Positions 35,542 to 45,425 are shown, counted from the first letter of the stretch. The stretch is DNA of 64,000 nucleotides from Candidatus Rhodoluna planktonica (GCF_001854225.1 NZ_CP015208.1:248001-312000); one strand, 5' to 3'. A program made the numbers and translations. The notes: generated by a model from the sequence alone, not told the origin.

Positions 35542-37347
35542 TCAGCGAATTCTGCGTGCGCTGGGCACCAGTGCCCAGAGAATTGCTGCCGCGTCAATTC
35601 CTTCTTGAAGAAGTGCGCTTCCGGTTGCATTGATCAGTCCAAACGAAGCCCCAACCATAGCCAAAATAGACAACCCCATGCCGACACTCGCGGCTTGAAG
35701 AGCTCGGTTACGAGCACCCTGTGCGGTATCGACGGCAATCGCAAGTTGCCTAATCGAATCTTCGACAATCACCACGTCGGCAGCTTCGCTCGCGGCAGTG
35801 GCTCCACGCGCACCCATCGCAACACCTACGTGTGCTGCTGCCAAAGCTGGCGCATCGTTGATGCCATCGCCAACCACAACCACGGTGCCTTGGTCAAGTT
35901 GCATTTGTTCTTTGACAATCGCGAGTTTTTGTTCTGGCCGGCATTCGGAGTAAACAGCATCCGCGCCAATTGCCTCACCGACCTCATTGGCCGTTTCAGA
36001 TCGGTCACCGGTTACCATCAACACCTTGTCGACACCGATTTCGCGCATTTCGGACACGGTTTGCACAGCGTCTTCGCGCAGCGGATCATCAAGCCCGATG
36101 ACTGCTGCCAACTCATCGTTCAGCCAGACACCAACTAGAAGACTGTGTGAGATGTTGCTCCAAGCCGGCTTCTCGGTTAGTTGGCCGACACGCACTCGAG
36201 TGCCACCCACCGTGCCGATTAGTCCATGTCCGTGATCTTCAATAACATCGTTAGCCGATTCAAGCATCAGGTCCCGGTCGCGAGCCTGCGCGACAATAGC
36301 CTTGGCCACGATGTGCGGACTTGATTGTTCTAGGGCAGCAGCAAACGCCAACACGCGGTCGGTGCTGATTCCATCGGCGGTGACAATTTCGCTAACCTCA
36401 GGCCCGCCTTGGGTAAGAGTGCCGGTTTTATCTAGCAGCAAAGTTTTGACTCGAGCAAGTTGCTCCAGCGCCGCACCGCCCTTGATGATTGCTCCGTGGC
36501 TGGCAGCCCGCGACATCCCCGAAATGATTGCGACTGGGATAGCCAAAATAAGTGGGCACGGTGTGGCGGCAACGATAACTGCCACCGCTCGATCTAGCTC
36601 GCCGGTAACCAACCAGGTTCCGCCGGCCAGCGCCAACGCAAATGGCACAAACCGGATGGCCCACTTGTTCGCGATTCGAACTCCGGGGGCCGAATCGGCT
36701 TGAGCAGCCTTAACCAGTTCAATCAGCGCCGAGTATGTGCTGGTTTCTTCGGTTTGTGTGGTTTCAATTTCGAGTGTTTGTCCGGCATTAACAATGCCCG
36801 AGTTGACTACCGATCCGGCCTCGTAGCTTTTCGGAATTGGCTCGCCGGTGAGGGCCGATTCATCGAAAGTGCCTGCGCTAAGAAGAGTGCCATCCAGGGG
36901 CACCACCTCGCCTGAGCGCACTAGCAATTTTGAACCAACTGAAATTTGCCCCAGGGGCAGATCGGTGATCCGATTTTTGTCATCGATTAGGTGACCCACT
37001 CGAGGTGCCCGTTCAAGCAGCGCTTGCAATTGCATGCGAGCCCTGCCCGCTGCCCAGTTTTCTAGTGCTCGACCGGTCGCCAACATCACTGCAATCACCA
37101 CTGCAGCCAGCCACTCGTCAGTTAACGCCGTGGCAGAAATGGAAATCAGAGCCAAGATGTCGCTGCCGAAGGCTTTGGCTTTAATGGCATCGACTATCAA
37201 ATAGATAGCCAACAACAGACCTACCAGCGCGCCAAATGCCCAAAAACCTTTTTGCAGCGGGGCGTTTTGGAAAAAAGCTAAACCGAGAAGAAGTGCCCCC
37301 AAAGTGAGCCCGAGCATCAGGTAATTGTTTTCCACCAACTTGCGCAT
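35542..37347 (-). CDS. TPC-type heavy-metal P1B-ATPase
   Basis: The 601-residue pump has no N-terminal metal-binding domain and begins directly in membrane helices. The phosphorylation site is DKTGTLT (Asp306), with TGEP, MVTGDRSETA and VGDGINDAPAL. The transmembrane metal motif is Thr262-Pro-Cys-Pro-Leu rather than Cys-Pro-Cys, and the usual HP motif reads SPH. It is thus not a standard Cu or Zn/Cd exporter and the metal is unknown. CAGACT lies six bases before the ATG, a weaker leaderless-like signal. It is convergent with trkA and divergent from the beta-CASP gene. Confidence 0.88.
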   Translation of the reverse strand: MRKLVENNYLMLGLTLGALLLGLAFFQNAPLQKGFWAFGALVGLLLAIYLIVDAIKAKAFGSDILALISISATALTDEWLAAVVIAVMLATGRALENWAAGRARMQLQALLERAPRVGHLIDDKNRITDLPLGQISVGSKLLVRSGEVVPLDGTLLSAGTFDESALTGEPIPKSYEAGSVVNSGIVNAGQTLEIETTQTEETSTYSALIELVKAAQADSAPGVRIANKWAIRFVPFALALAGGTWLVTGELDRAVAVIVAATPCPLILAIPVAIISGMSRAASHGAIIKGGAALEQLARVKTLLLDKTGTLTQGGPEVSEIVTADGISTDRVLAFAAALEQSSPHIVAKAIVAQARDRDLMLESANDVIEDHGHGLIGTVGGTRVRVGQLTEKPAWSNISHSLLVGVWLNDELAAVIGLDDPLREDAVQTVSEMREIGVDKVLMVTGDRSETANEVGEAIGADAVYSECRPEQKLAIVKEQMQLDQGTVVVVGDGINDAPALAAAHVGVAMGARGATAASEAADVVIVEDSIRQLAIAVDTAQGARNRALQAASVGMGLSILAMVGASFGLINATGSALLQEGIDAAAILWALVPSARRIR

Positions 37348-37396
37348 AACTAAAGTCTGCCATCAGATCTCAGCCGACAAACATAGACTGCTAAGT

Positions 37397-38788
37397 ATGC
37401 AAACTCCTAAAATCCAATTTCTCGGCGCCGCCGGTACCGTTACCGGAAGTCGCTTTTTGCTGAGTCACGGCAAAACCAAGGTTTTGGTCGACTGCGGACT
37501 TTTTCAAGGCCTCAAAGAACTCCGGCTCCGAAATTGGAAACCCCTGCCAATTGATGCCGCTGAAGTCGATGCTGTCATACTCACCCACGCCCACCTAGAC
37601 CACTGCGGCTACATCCCTAGGTTGGTTAAAGAGGGTTTTCGCGGAAAAATCTACGCAACCAAATACACGACGAAATTGGCCGACATTATCTTGCGCGATT
37701 CTGCCCGCATTCAAGAAGAAGATGCTAGATACGCAGCCAAAGAGGGGTTCTCAAAGCACAATCCGCCGGCTCCGCTCTACACCGAACAAGATGCAGCTTT
37801 GGCTCTGCAGCATTTCAAGCCAGAGGCCTTTCACGAGCGCATTAGGGTTGCCGAAGACACCTACGTGACTTTCTACCCAGCTGGGCACATCCTTGGTGCT
37901 GCATTTGTCGAGGTCGAGTTTTTTGGTAAGAGACTTTTGTTCACCGGAGACATGGGTCGAGACGAACATCCGCTACTGCGCCAGCCAGATCAAATTCCAA
38001 GCGGAAAATATGACGCAATCGTTACCGAGTCAACCTACGGTGATCGCGAACATGTTGCCGAGACTAGCAACTTTGAAGATGTGATTAATCAAACGATTAA
38101 ACGCGGTGGTTCGGTCCTTATTCCAGCTTTCGCGGTTGACCGTACCGAAGTTATTTTGGTTCGACTTCGCGAATTGATTGAACAGGGCAAAATTCCTCAG
38201 GTACCAATTTTTGCTGATTCGCCGATGGCGTTGCGTGCCCTCGCACACTATCGCGACGCTATCGATGGCAACTCGCCAGAAATTCGTGACGAAATCGTCG
38301 CTGAGTGGGCGGGCCGCGATCCGTTTGATCCGGGAACCCTTAGCGAGTTGATGACGGTTGAGCAATCGAAATCAATCAACAAGCCAACCTCGCCCTGCAT
38401 CATCATTTCGGCCTCGGGTATGGCCACCGGCGGACGCGTGGTGCACCACCTGAAAGAAATGCTGCCAAATCAGTTACACAGCGTCATTTTGGTTGGATTC
38501 CAGGCAATCGGCACTCGTGGTCGCCGTCTAATCGAGGGTGAAGAGCAGGTAAAAATGCACGGCCAGATGATCGATGTGAAAGCTCAAATAGAGCAAATCA
38601 ACTCTTTCTCAGTACACGCGGATGCCGATGAGATGATTGGCTGGTTAGCGGTAGCCAGTGAAGCGCCGAAGCGAATTTTCGTGGTTCACGGTGAAGCGGG
38701 GGCGGCCGATATTTTCGCCGACCGTATTAAGGGTGACCTGAACTGGGATGCTATCGCGCCCGGCGACGGCGAGGCATTCGACCTCTAG
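37397..38788 (+). CDS. MBL-fold beta-CASP ribonuclease-like protein
   Basis: The 463-residue protein has the metallo-beta-lactamase motifs VLVDCGLFQG, LTHAHLDHCGYIP, PAGHILGAAFVEV and FTGDMGRDEHP. It then has a beta-CASP domain and a C-terminal RNA-specificity segment (QINSFSVHADADEMIGW, VHGEAGAADIF). Members resemble CPSF-type RNases and act on RNA in the cytoplasm. ATG at 37397 is chosen over upstream starts because TAGACT lies seven bases before it and the protein then begins at the first MBL strand. Confidence 0.92.
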   Translation: MQTPKIQFLGAAGTVTGSRFLLSHGKTKVLVDCGLFQGLKELRLRNWKPLPIDAAEVDAVILTHAHLDHCGYIPRLVKEGFRGKIYATKYTTKLADIILRDSARIQEEDARYAAKEGFSKHNPPAPLYTEQDAALALQHFKPEAFHERIRVAEDTYVTFYPAGHILGAAFVEVEFFGKRLLFTGDMGRDEHPLLRQPDQIPSGKYDAIVTESTYGDREHVAETSNFEDVINQTIKRGGSVLIPAFAVDRTEVILVRLRELIEQGKIPQVPIFADSPMALRALAHYRDAIDGNSPEIRDEIVAEWAGRDPFDPGTLSELMTVEQSKSINKPTSPCIIISASGMATGGRVVHHLKEMLPNQLHSVILVGFQAIGTRGRRLIEGEEQVKMHGQMIDVKAQIEQINSFSVHADADEMIGWLAVASEAPKRIFVVHGEAGAADIFADRIKGDLNWDAIAPGDGEAFDL

Positions 38789-38814
38789 CAGTCGGTCAGG
38801 TTACCCTGATTTTG

Positions 38815-40155
38815 ATGAACAAAAGGTTGCAATTTGCTACGGCGGTTTTGGCGTCTGCGCTGATGCTGGGTCTTTCTGGCACAGCGTACGCAAACCCAAC
38901 ACCAAACCCGTCTGAGACGCCAACCCCAACGCCAGTCGCGTCTGCCGCAATTTGCTCGGCAAAGTCGGTTATCAGGCAGTCGGCTTTAGGTAAGTTCTAC
39001 GGTTACGTGGTTGACGTAAATTCAGGCAAGGTGTTGCTAGATGTGCGAGGTAGTGAGGCAACTCCGTCGGCCTCGGTGCTCAAGGTAGTTTCCGCCGCGG
39101 CAGCAATGCTTACCCTGCCGAGCGACTATCGGGCAACAACAAAAGTTCTTACCGTGCCAGATCAGCCCGGTGTAATTGTTTTGCAAGGTGGCGGAGATCA
39201 CACGCTCTCGCGAATGACCGGCGAAAGCTACACAACCTATACCGGGGCACCTCGACTTGAAACTCTGGCCTATCAGGTTTTTACCCGTTGGGCGGAAGCT
39301 TACGGGATTAGCAAAATTATCCTGGATCCGAATTTCTTCGCCGGACCAACCTATAACTCGGCTTGGAAAGCTTCGGATCGAACCAACGGCTACATTTCAC
39401 ACATCACCGCTTTGCAGGTCGACTCGGATCGCGCTAATCCTGACTTAACTTCCAAGGCCTACAGCGGCTACCGCAGCACCGACCCGGTTTTGCGTACCGG
39501 CCAATTTTTCAAAGAGGCGCTTGGCGGTTTAGCCGAGGATGCCAAAATCACCAAGGGCCGCACCCCAAAAAACGCGGTGGAATTCACCTCGGTTTCAAGT
39601 CAGCCAATCTCGGTTTGGCTAAAACATGCGATTGCTGTTTCAGATAACACCGAAACAGAATTCATCATTCGTCACGCTGCTAAGGCAGCTGGATTACCGG
39701 CGAGTTTTAGTGCAATTGAACCCCTGGTGAAACAAAAGTTGACTTCGGTGGGCGTCGACACCACCGGGCTGGTCATGAAGGATGGTTCGGGTCTAGCCCA
39801 GGCAAACCGACTAACCCCAAAAATGGTGACCGAAATTCTTGCCTTGGTGGCAAAAGACCATCCGAATCTTGCGGCCATGGATGAGTACCTACCTATTGCG
39901 GGTCGAACCGGAACGTTGGCGGGCAGATTCACCGGCAAAAATGCGGTCGCTAGAAATTTTGTACGAGGAAAATCTGGGTACATTCCGGGGCTGTATAGCC
40001 TTGCCGGAACCATTACTGCTAAAGATGGCAGCAACCTTGCATATGCCATTTTTGCGAGGTCAGGCGATGGTAAAAAAGTTGGTTACTCAGCCCGAGCAGC
40101 CTTAGATAGCGTTGCCACCAGGTTTTTCACCTGCGGCGCAAATCTGGGTCTTTAG
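38815..40155 (+). CDS. dacB: D-alanyl-D-alanine carboxypeptidase, PBP4-type (first)
   Basis: The 446-residue S13-family enzyme has a signal peptide ending near Ala26, a Thr/Pro linker, the SVLK nucleophile (Ser87, Lys90), SDN, and KSG in RGKSGYIPG where KTG is usual. It trims or cleaves peptidoglycan peptides outside the membrane. ATG at 38815 lies seven bases after TACCCT, suggesting leaderless translation. A paralogue lies 600 bases downstream across copC. Confidence 0.9.
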   Translation: MNKRLQFATAVLASALMLGLSGTAYANPTPNPSETPTPTPVASAAICSAKSVIRQSALGKFYGYVVDVNSGKVLLDVRGSEATPSASVLKVVSAAAAMLTLPSDYRATTKVLTVPDQPGVIVLQGGGDHTLSRMTGESYTTYTGAPRLETLAYQVFTRWAEAYGISKIILDPNFFAGPTYNSAWKASDRTNGYISHITALQVDSDRANPDLTSKAYSGYRSTDPVLRTGQFFKEALGGLAEDAKITKGRTPKNAVEFTSVSSQPISVWLKHAIAVSDNTETEFIIRHAAKAAGLPASFSAIEPLVKQKLTSVGVDTTGLVMKDGSGLAQANRLTPKMVTEILALVAKDHPNLAAMDEYLPIAGRTGTLAGRFTGKNAVARNFVRGKSGYIPGLYSLAGTITAKDGSNLAYAIFARSGDGKKVGYSARAALDSVATRFFTCGANLGL

Positions 40156-40709
40156 TTTTTCTTCCTGCGACGCTGCACCATACCAATGGTGATAATTAGC
40201 CCGACGATGAGCGCCCCCCAAACAGCTACAGCAATCAGGATCGGACCAAAATCAGGTTCGCTCTCGTCAGTGGCCGGCGCTGGTGCGATTACCATCATGG
40301 TTTCGCACGGTGTCACCGAACCCTCGTTGATGGTGCTGGTGTCAACGGTGAATTCAAAATTTCCCGAAACCGGATGGCCGTCTTCGGAAACCGAGCGCCA
40401 GACAATCTTGTAGTCACCTGATTCTGCAAAAACGGCATCGAGGCTGATGGAGTTTGTCTCTTGGCTCACGCAGGAGACTTCGGTCAGCAGTTCATCGGCA
40501 GAATTTTTGACAATGATTTCTGAACCCTCGCCATCACCTAACGCCAAAAGCGGTTCAGCAAACTCAATCCGGATGTTTTGCAGGCCACCTGCGACGGTGC
40601 TGCCCGCGACCGGATTGGTTTTGACCTCATCGGAATGGGCAGTCGCTGCTAGGCCACTGCCAAAAACCAGGGCAAAACAGATGCCGATTGCGCTCAAAAA
40701 CCTCTTCAT
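40152..40709 (-). CDS. copC: CopC-domain copper-binding protein
   Basis: The 185-residue protein has a signal peptide and matures at about AHSDEVKTNPVAGSTV, placing a histidine at the N-terminus as in CopC. The beta-sandwich includes VWRSVSEDGHPVSGNFEFTV with the second ligand-region His. A C-terminal membrane helix and RRRKK anchor follow. It binds copper outside the membrane. TAGACT lies seven bases before the ATG at 40709. It overlaps the first dacB stop by four bases; no copD partner is present. Confidence 0.85.
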   Translation of the reverse strand: MKRFLSAIGICFALVFGSGLAATAHSDEVKTNPVAGSTVAGGLQNIRIEFAEPLLALGDGEGSEIIVKNSADELLTEVSCVSQETNSISLDAVFAESGDYKIVWRSVSEDGHPVSGNFEFTVDTSTINEGSVTPCETMMVIAPAPATDESEPDFGPILIAVAVWGALIVGLIITIGMVQRRRKKN

Positions 40710-40780
40710 ACCTAGAAGTCTAAGATGCCCGGCTGTACCAGCCCAGGCCAAATTAGCTCTGGGCTAGGTATCATCGTTTG

Positions 40781-42142
40781 GTGAAAAGGTTTGAACACTT
40801 TAAAGAAGTCGGGATTGGAGCCCTATCGGGTGCAGCCATCTTGGCGCTAATTATTGGCGGCTTTAGCGTTGGGGGCACTGCCAACAACAACGCTCAGCCA
40901 CAGGCCAGCGAGTCGGCAACCGCTTCAGCATCTGCGTCGCCTTCGCCATCTTCAGCTCGAATGTGTTCGGTTGCTGAGCAGGCTGCCGATCCGCTCTTGG
41001 CAAACCTATCTGCCGTGGTGATAAACCCGGCAACTGACGAAATTCTTTTCGATCGAAACGCCCAAACCCCAGCCGCGACAGCCTCGGTAATGAAGCTGCT
41101 AACAGCTGCTGCAGCACTTGAAACCCTAGGGCCCAATTACCGCGCAGAGACTCGCGTCTACCAAGATGCAACCGACCCTTCGACAATTATTTTGGTCGGG
41201 GGCGGCGACCCAACCCTCTCGCGAACTGCAGCCGGTGTCCAGTCTGTTTACGTGGACGCACCAAAACTCAGCACCCTGGCCCTCAATGTAAATCAGCGCC
41301 TAGCTGGAACACCAATTTCCAAAATCATTCTCGACTCATCCATGTTTCAGGGGGCCAGTTGGGAGTCGAGTTGGGAACGCAGTGAGCAAACTCAGGGCTA
41401 CATGTCAGAAGTGACGGCGCTGCAGGTTGATGGCGATCGAGCCAACCCGTCAAAAGAAACTTCTGCTCGCTCAACTAACCCGGTTGGTAACGCCGGTCGA
41501 TTCTTCAAAACCGCACTGGGAGAAAGTGCTTCAGCAGCCACCGTGGTCAAGGGTGCGTTGCCGGCTTCGGCAAAAGAAATTGCCAAGGTGGTTTCGCAAC
41601 CGATCAGCAAATGGATCAACCACATGCTGCAGGTTTCTGACAACACTCAAGCTGAAGCCTTGGCTCGCTTGGTTTCACTCGACATGGGCTTTGACGGATC
41701 ATTCGCCTCGATTGGTCCGGCATTCAAAAAAGCGCTTGCCAACACCGGGCTCGATTTATCAGCGGTAACCATCCGGGATGGTTCTGGTTTGAGCGACTTC
41801 AACGCGGTCTCACCAAAAGTGATTGCCGATCTCATGAAGTTGGTTATCAACAACACTTCAAACTTGGGCGTCATCAACCAGGGACTTCCGGTTTCGGGCG
41901 AATCTGGGTCACTGGCTAACCGTTTCAAGGGCGACAACGTGGATGCTGCCGGAAAAATCTTTGCGAAAACCGGCTGGATCAAAAAAGGCTACACGCTTGG
42001 TGGGTACCTGAAGGCGGCTGACGGAACCACCCTAACCTTCGCGGTTTACGCGCTAGGTAACGTGTCTGACTCAACCAAACAGGCAATTGATAATTTGGTT
42101 ACCGGTTTTTACCGCTGCGGAGATACTCTTTCAAACCAGTAG
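40781..42142 (+). CDS. dacB: D-alanyl-D-alanine carboxypeptidase, PBP4-type (second)
   Basis: The 453-residue S13-family paralogue has an N-terminal membrane helix (about 10-32), a Ser/Ala-rich linker, SVMK (Ser102, Lys105), SDN, and KTG in AKTGWIKKG. It probably stays membrane-anchored rather than released. GTG at 40781 is chosen over TTG at 40778 because TATCAT lies exactly six bases upstream. The two copies differ in the third motif (KSG versus KTG) and in the N-terminus, suggesting divided roles. Confidence 0.92.
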   Translation: MKRFEHFKEVGIGALSGAAILALIIGGFSVGGTANNNAQPQASESATASASASPSPSSARMCSVAEQAADPLLANLSAVVINPATDEILFDRNAQTPAATASVMKLLTAAAALETLGPNYRAETRVYQDATDPSTIILVGGGDPTLSRTAAGVQSVYVDAPKLSTLALNVNQRLAGTPISKIILDSSMFQGASWESSWERSEQTQGYMSEVTALQVDGDRANPSKETSARSTNPVGNAGRFFKTALGESASAATVVKGALPASAKEIAKVVSQPISKWINHMLQVSDNTQAEALARLVSLDMGFDGSFASIGPAFKKALANTGLDLSAVTIRDGSGLSDFNAVSPKVIADLMKLVINNTSNLGVINQGLPVSGESGSLANRFKGDNVDAAGKIFAKTGWIKKGYTLGGYLKAADGTTLTFAVYALGNVSDSTKQAIDNLVTGFYRCGDTLSNQ

Positions 42143-42157
42143 CGGTCGACTCGTCGG

Positions 42158-43339
42158 CTAAATGAGTTGTTCGCGGGCAGCCCCGTCCGCGGCTGAAACC
42201 GAAAAGATGTTTGGTGTGGCGTAACCCAGGTTTTCAAACTCGGCCAACACAGCCAAGGTAACCTCAGAGATTTTCTCGATCGGGGTTAGCGCAATCGCCG
42301 CCCCGCCAAAGCCACCTCCGGTCATTCGGGCTCCAATTGCTCCGTGAGCCAGCGCGGTTTCGACGGCTGTATCTAGTTCATCAATTGAAATCTCAAAGTC
42401 GTCGCGCATTGATTGGTGCGACTGGTACATTAGTCGACCGATTGCAGCAGGCCCTTTTTCGCGAAGAGTTTTGATGGTGTCGAGAACGCGCTGATTCTCG
42501 GTGACCACGTGTCTTACTCGGCGGAATGTGACGTCATCCATGATTTCGCGAGCTCGGGTCAAATCTGCTTCGGACACATCGCGCAGGCTGCTGGCACCAA
42601 GCAGCTCGGCACCGCGTTCGCAAGCTGCGCGACGCTCGGCATAGCCGCCATCGACGAGACGGTGAGCCACTCGAGTATCGATGATGAGAAGTTCCAGACC
42701 CGCTGCGGCAAAACCGAGTTCGATGGCTTGAGTTTCTAGCGTGCGGCAATCTAGAAATACCGCATGATCTAGCTGGCCAAGCATCGATGCCGACTGGTCC
42801 ATAATTCCGGTAGGCGCGCCAACAATTTCGTTTTCACCAAGTTGCCCCGCTTGAGCCAAGGTTCTGTCGTCAAGATTTAGATTCCAAAGCTCATTAATTG
42901 CGACGCCGACCGCGCATTCGATAGCGGCAGATGAAGATAGACCTGCGCCTACTGGCACATCTGAGTCAATGAAACAATCGAAGCCGGCCGAAAGATCAAC
43001 TTCAAGGCCAGCCGCTTTAGCTTTCTGAATTACCGCCCAAGCCATACCAAACGGGTAGGCAGCCCAGTCATAGTTTTGTCCGGCAGAAATCTCAGAAAGC
43101 AAAACTTGGTGAGTCTGATCTGAAAAGCTGGTCGCGACTCGAAAAACACCATCGCTTCGTTTTCCGAACGCTGTGTAGGTTCGGCGATTAATGGCAAGGG
43201 GAAAAACGAAGCCTTCGTTGTAGTCGGTGTGCTCACCGATTAGATTCACTCGACCGGGGGCAGACCAAACGCCAGTCGGTTCGTAGCCGAACTTTTCGAC
43301 GAAGGCAGCTGCGGTTTTTTTGGCTAAAGACTGGCTCAA
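42158..43339 (-). CDS. galK: Galactokinase
   Basis: The 393-residue GHMP kinase phosphorylates galactose at C1. It begins with the galactokinase signature VNLIGEHTDYNEGFVFPLAI, then PVGAGLSSSAAIE for ATP, and MTGGGFGGAAIAL. TTG overlaps the galT stop as TTGA, with AGAGGAG seven bases upstream. It is cotranscribed with galT. Confidence 0.95.
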   Translation of the reverse strand: MSQSLAKKTAAAFVEKFGYEPTGVWSAPGRVNLIGEHTDYNEGFVFPLAINRRTYTAFGKRSDGVFRVATSFSDQTHQVLLSEISAGQNYDWAAYPFGMAWAVIQKAKAAGLEVDLSAGFDCFIDSDVPVGAGLSSSAAIECAVGVAINELWNLNLDDRTLAQAGQLGENEIVGAPTGIMDQSASMLGQLDHAVFLDCRTLETQAIELGFAAAGLELLIIDTRVAHRLVDGGYAERRAACERGAELLGASSLRDVSEADLTRAREIMDDVTFRRVRHVVTENQRVLDTIKTLREKGPAAIGRLMYQSHQSMRDDFEISIDELDTAVETALAHGAIGARMTGGGFGGAAIALTPIEKISEVTLAVLAEFENLGYATPNIFSVSAADGAAREQLI

Positions 43340-44430
43340 CGAATAGCTCCTCTAAGCAGCTCGGCTGCAACTTCAGGTGGAAAGTCGGCAATAAAAGCAC
43401 CCATGGCTGATTCTGAACCGGCCAGGTACTTTAGTTTGTCCTCAGCCCGTCTTGGCGAGGTAATTTGCAACTGCAACCTTACTTTTTCTCCGCCAGCAAC
43501 TAGCGGGGCTTGATGCCACGCAGCGATGTACGGGGTTGGTGTGTCGTAAATCAAATCGAGAGCTTTTAGCAACTTCGAGTAGATGCTTGCCAATTCGTCT
43601 TTTTCAGCTTCGGTTAGTTGACCAAAGTGGTTTACGTGACGATGAGGCAGCAGGTGAATTTCGATAGGCCAACGAGCCGCGAAAGGAACGTATGCGGTGA
43701 AGTGCTCGCCAGCAATCAAGACTCTCTCACTTGATTTTTCAAACTGCAGAGTTTGTTCGAACAGGTCGTCGCCGAAAGCAGCAATCGAACTAAGAAGCTT
43801 CTTGGTTCTTGGAGTGACATAGGGGTAGGCGTAAATCTGGCCGTGGGGGTGGTGGAGGGTTACGCCAATTTCTTGACCGCGGTTTTCAAATGGAAAAACC
43901 TGCCGTATTCCCGGTAGCGCCTGAAGTGTCGTGGTGCGATCTGCCCAAGCCTCGATAACAGTTCTGACTCGACTAACTGCCATCTGACCGAGAGACCCAA
44001 GGTGTTCTGGGCTAAAAACCACAACCTCGCATCGTCCAATCGAATCGCGAGTTGAACCAAGTTTCAAATCAGCTACCACAGCATAGTTTTCGTCATCAAC
44101 TTCGGGCAGTGTTGGGCCAAAAGACGGGCTTTTATTTTCAAATACGGCCACGTCAAAGAAATCCGGCATTTCAGACTGGTTTGTCGTTGTGGTCGGGCAG
44201 AGTGGGCACTGGTTTGCTGGCGGCAGAAATGCTCGTCCGTGTCGGTGTGCAGCAACCGAAATCCAATCCCCGGTTAGTGAGTCAAGGCGCATTTGCGCGA
44301 CCGGGGGTCGTTCTGGAAGTTCACGGGTGTCGGCCAGACGAGTTGCGGGCAGTTTTGAATCGACATCATCGAAGAAGAGTAGGTCTCGACCGTCTGCTAA
44401 TTTCGCACTGATCTTTTTGATCCCCGTCAT
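43336..44430 (-). CDS. galT: Galactose-1-phosphate uridylyltransferase
   Basis: The 364-residue enzyme moves UMP from UDP-glucose to galactose 1-phosphate. It has the active-site HPHGQ in TLHHPHGQIYAYPY and VPFAARWPIEIHLLPHR with the metal and substrate histidines. ATG at 44430 has AGAGG about nine bases upstream; an earlier ATG at 44448 has none. galK follows with a four-base overlap. Confidence 0.95.
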   Translation of the reverse strand: MTGIKKISAKLADGRDLLFFDDVDSKLPATRLADTRELPERPPVAQMRLDSLTGDWISVAAHRHGRAFLPPANQCPLCPTTTTNQSEMPDFFDVAVFENKSPSFGPTLPEVDDENYAVVADLKLGSTRDSIGRCEVVVFSPEHLGSLGQMAVSRVRTVIEAWADRTTTLQALPGIRQVFPFENRGQEIGVTLHHPHGQIYAYPYVTPRTKKLLSSIAAFGDDLFEQTLQFEKSSERVLIAGEHFTAYVPFAARWPIEIHLLPHRHVNHFGQLTEAEKDELASIYSKLLKALDLIYDTPTPYIAAWHQAPLVAGGEKVRLQLQITSPRRAEDKLKYLAGSESAMGAFIADFPPEVAAELLRGAIR

Positions 44431-44476
44431 GCCGCAATGCCTCTTCATTTATCGTTTGCCTGGTTAGGCTTTGCCT

Positions 44477-45406
44477 ATGGCAAAAGACCTCGGGCACAAG
44501 TTTAGCCTTTCACTATCGCAAAGTTACCGAAACGTGACCGCTGTAATCGATTCGATAGGAGCGGCCATCCTCTCCTTGAAAGTCGGCGATACCGAACTTC
44601 TCGATCCCGGTTCGTACGAAAGTTCGAGCGGTTTCCTTGAGGGCGTAACCATGGCCCCCTGGGTGAATCGCCTGGCCGACGGTCGTTATCAATCGGCTGG
44701 AGTTGCCTATCAGGTGCCGCTTACCGATGAAGAGCGCTCGGTTGCAAATCACGGACTTGTTTTTGAGTCTGATTTTGAGGTAGCACAGGTTCTGCCTGGT
44801 GCCATCAAGTTGGTAAAAGAAATCGATGACCCAAACATCTATTCGACAAAGCTTCGGATAGAGGTCAGTTACCAGCTCACTGAAGATGGGATCTCGGTAA
44901 CCCAGCAAATTACAAATCTCGGTGATCGCGAGGCACCGCTATCTTTTGGTTCGCATCCCTATTTTCGAATCGGCGAATTTTCAGCTGATCAACTAGAGAT
45001 AAAAACTTCGGCTAAATCGGTCGTCGCAGCCGATGAACGACTTTTGCCGATTGGTAAAGTGCCGGAAACTACATTTGGTCTAGTTCGGGATGAGTGGGTT
45101 CTTATCGGAAATCTAGAAATAGATAATTCACTAACCGATTTACACTTCGATGAAAATGGTCTCAGCGAAACGTTCTTGCGTGACCCAAATGGGCGAGTAA
45201 TCCGACTTTGGCAATCAAAAATTTATCGCCACCTCTCGCTCTTTACCCCCGATTTCTATCAAACGGCAGAGGGCAACACGCGCTGGTCGGTGGCCCTAGA
45301 GCCGCAAACTTCGGCGGCAAATTCTTACAACACCGCAGATGACTTGCTGGTTATCCAACCAGGCCAAGTTCTCGAGGGTAACTGGGGAATCAGTTTCGCC
45401 GAGTGA
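44477..45406 (+). CDS. galM: Aldose 1-epimerase (galactose mutarotase-like)
   Basis: The 309-residue beta-sandwich protein matches aldose 1-epimerase: APWVNRLADGRY, NHGLVFESDF with the catalytic His, GSHPYFRIG, and a late SVALEPQTSAANSYN with the catalytic Glu. It interconverts sugar anomers before GalK. ATG at 44477 lies six bases after TAGGCT, so it is probably leaderless; TTG at 44471 overlaps that spacing. It diverges from galT. Confidence 0.88.
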   Translation: MAKDLGHKFSLSLSQSYRNVTAVIDSIGAAILSLKVGDTELLDPGSYESSSGFLEGVTMAPWVNRLADGRYQSAGVAYQVPLTDEERSVANHGLVFESDFEVAQVLPGAIKLVKEIDDPNIYSTKLRIEVSYQLTEDGISVTQQITNLGDREAPLSFGSHPYFRIGEFSADQLEIKTSAKSVVAADERLLPIGKVPETTFGLVRDEWVLIGNLEIDNSLTDLHFDENGLSETFLRDPNGRVIRLWQSKIYRHLSLFTPDFYQTAEGNTRWSVALEPQTSAANSYNTADDLLVIQPGQVLEGNWGISFAE

Positions 45407-45425
45407 ATGGCAAAAGAGTTGCTGT

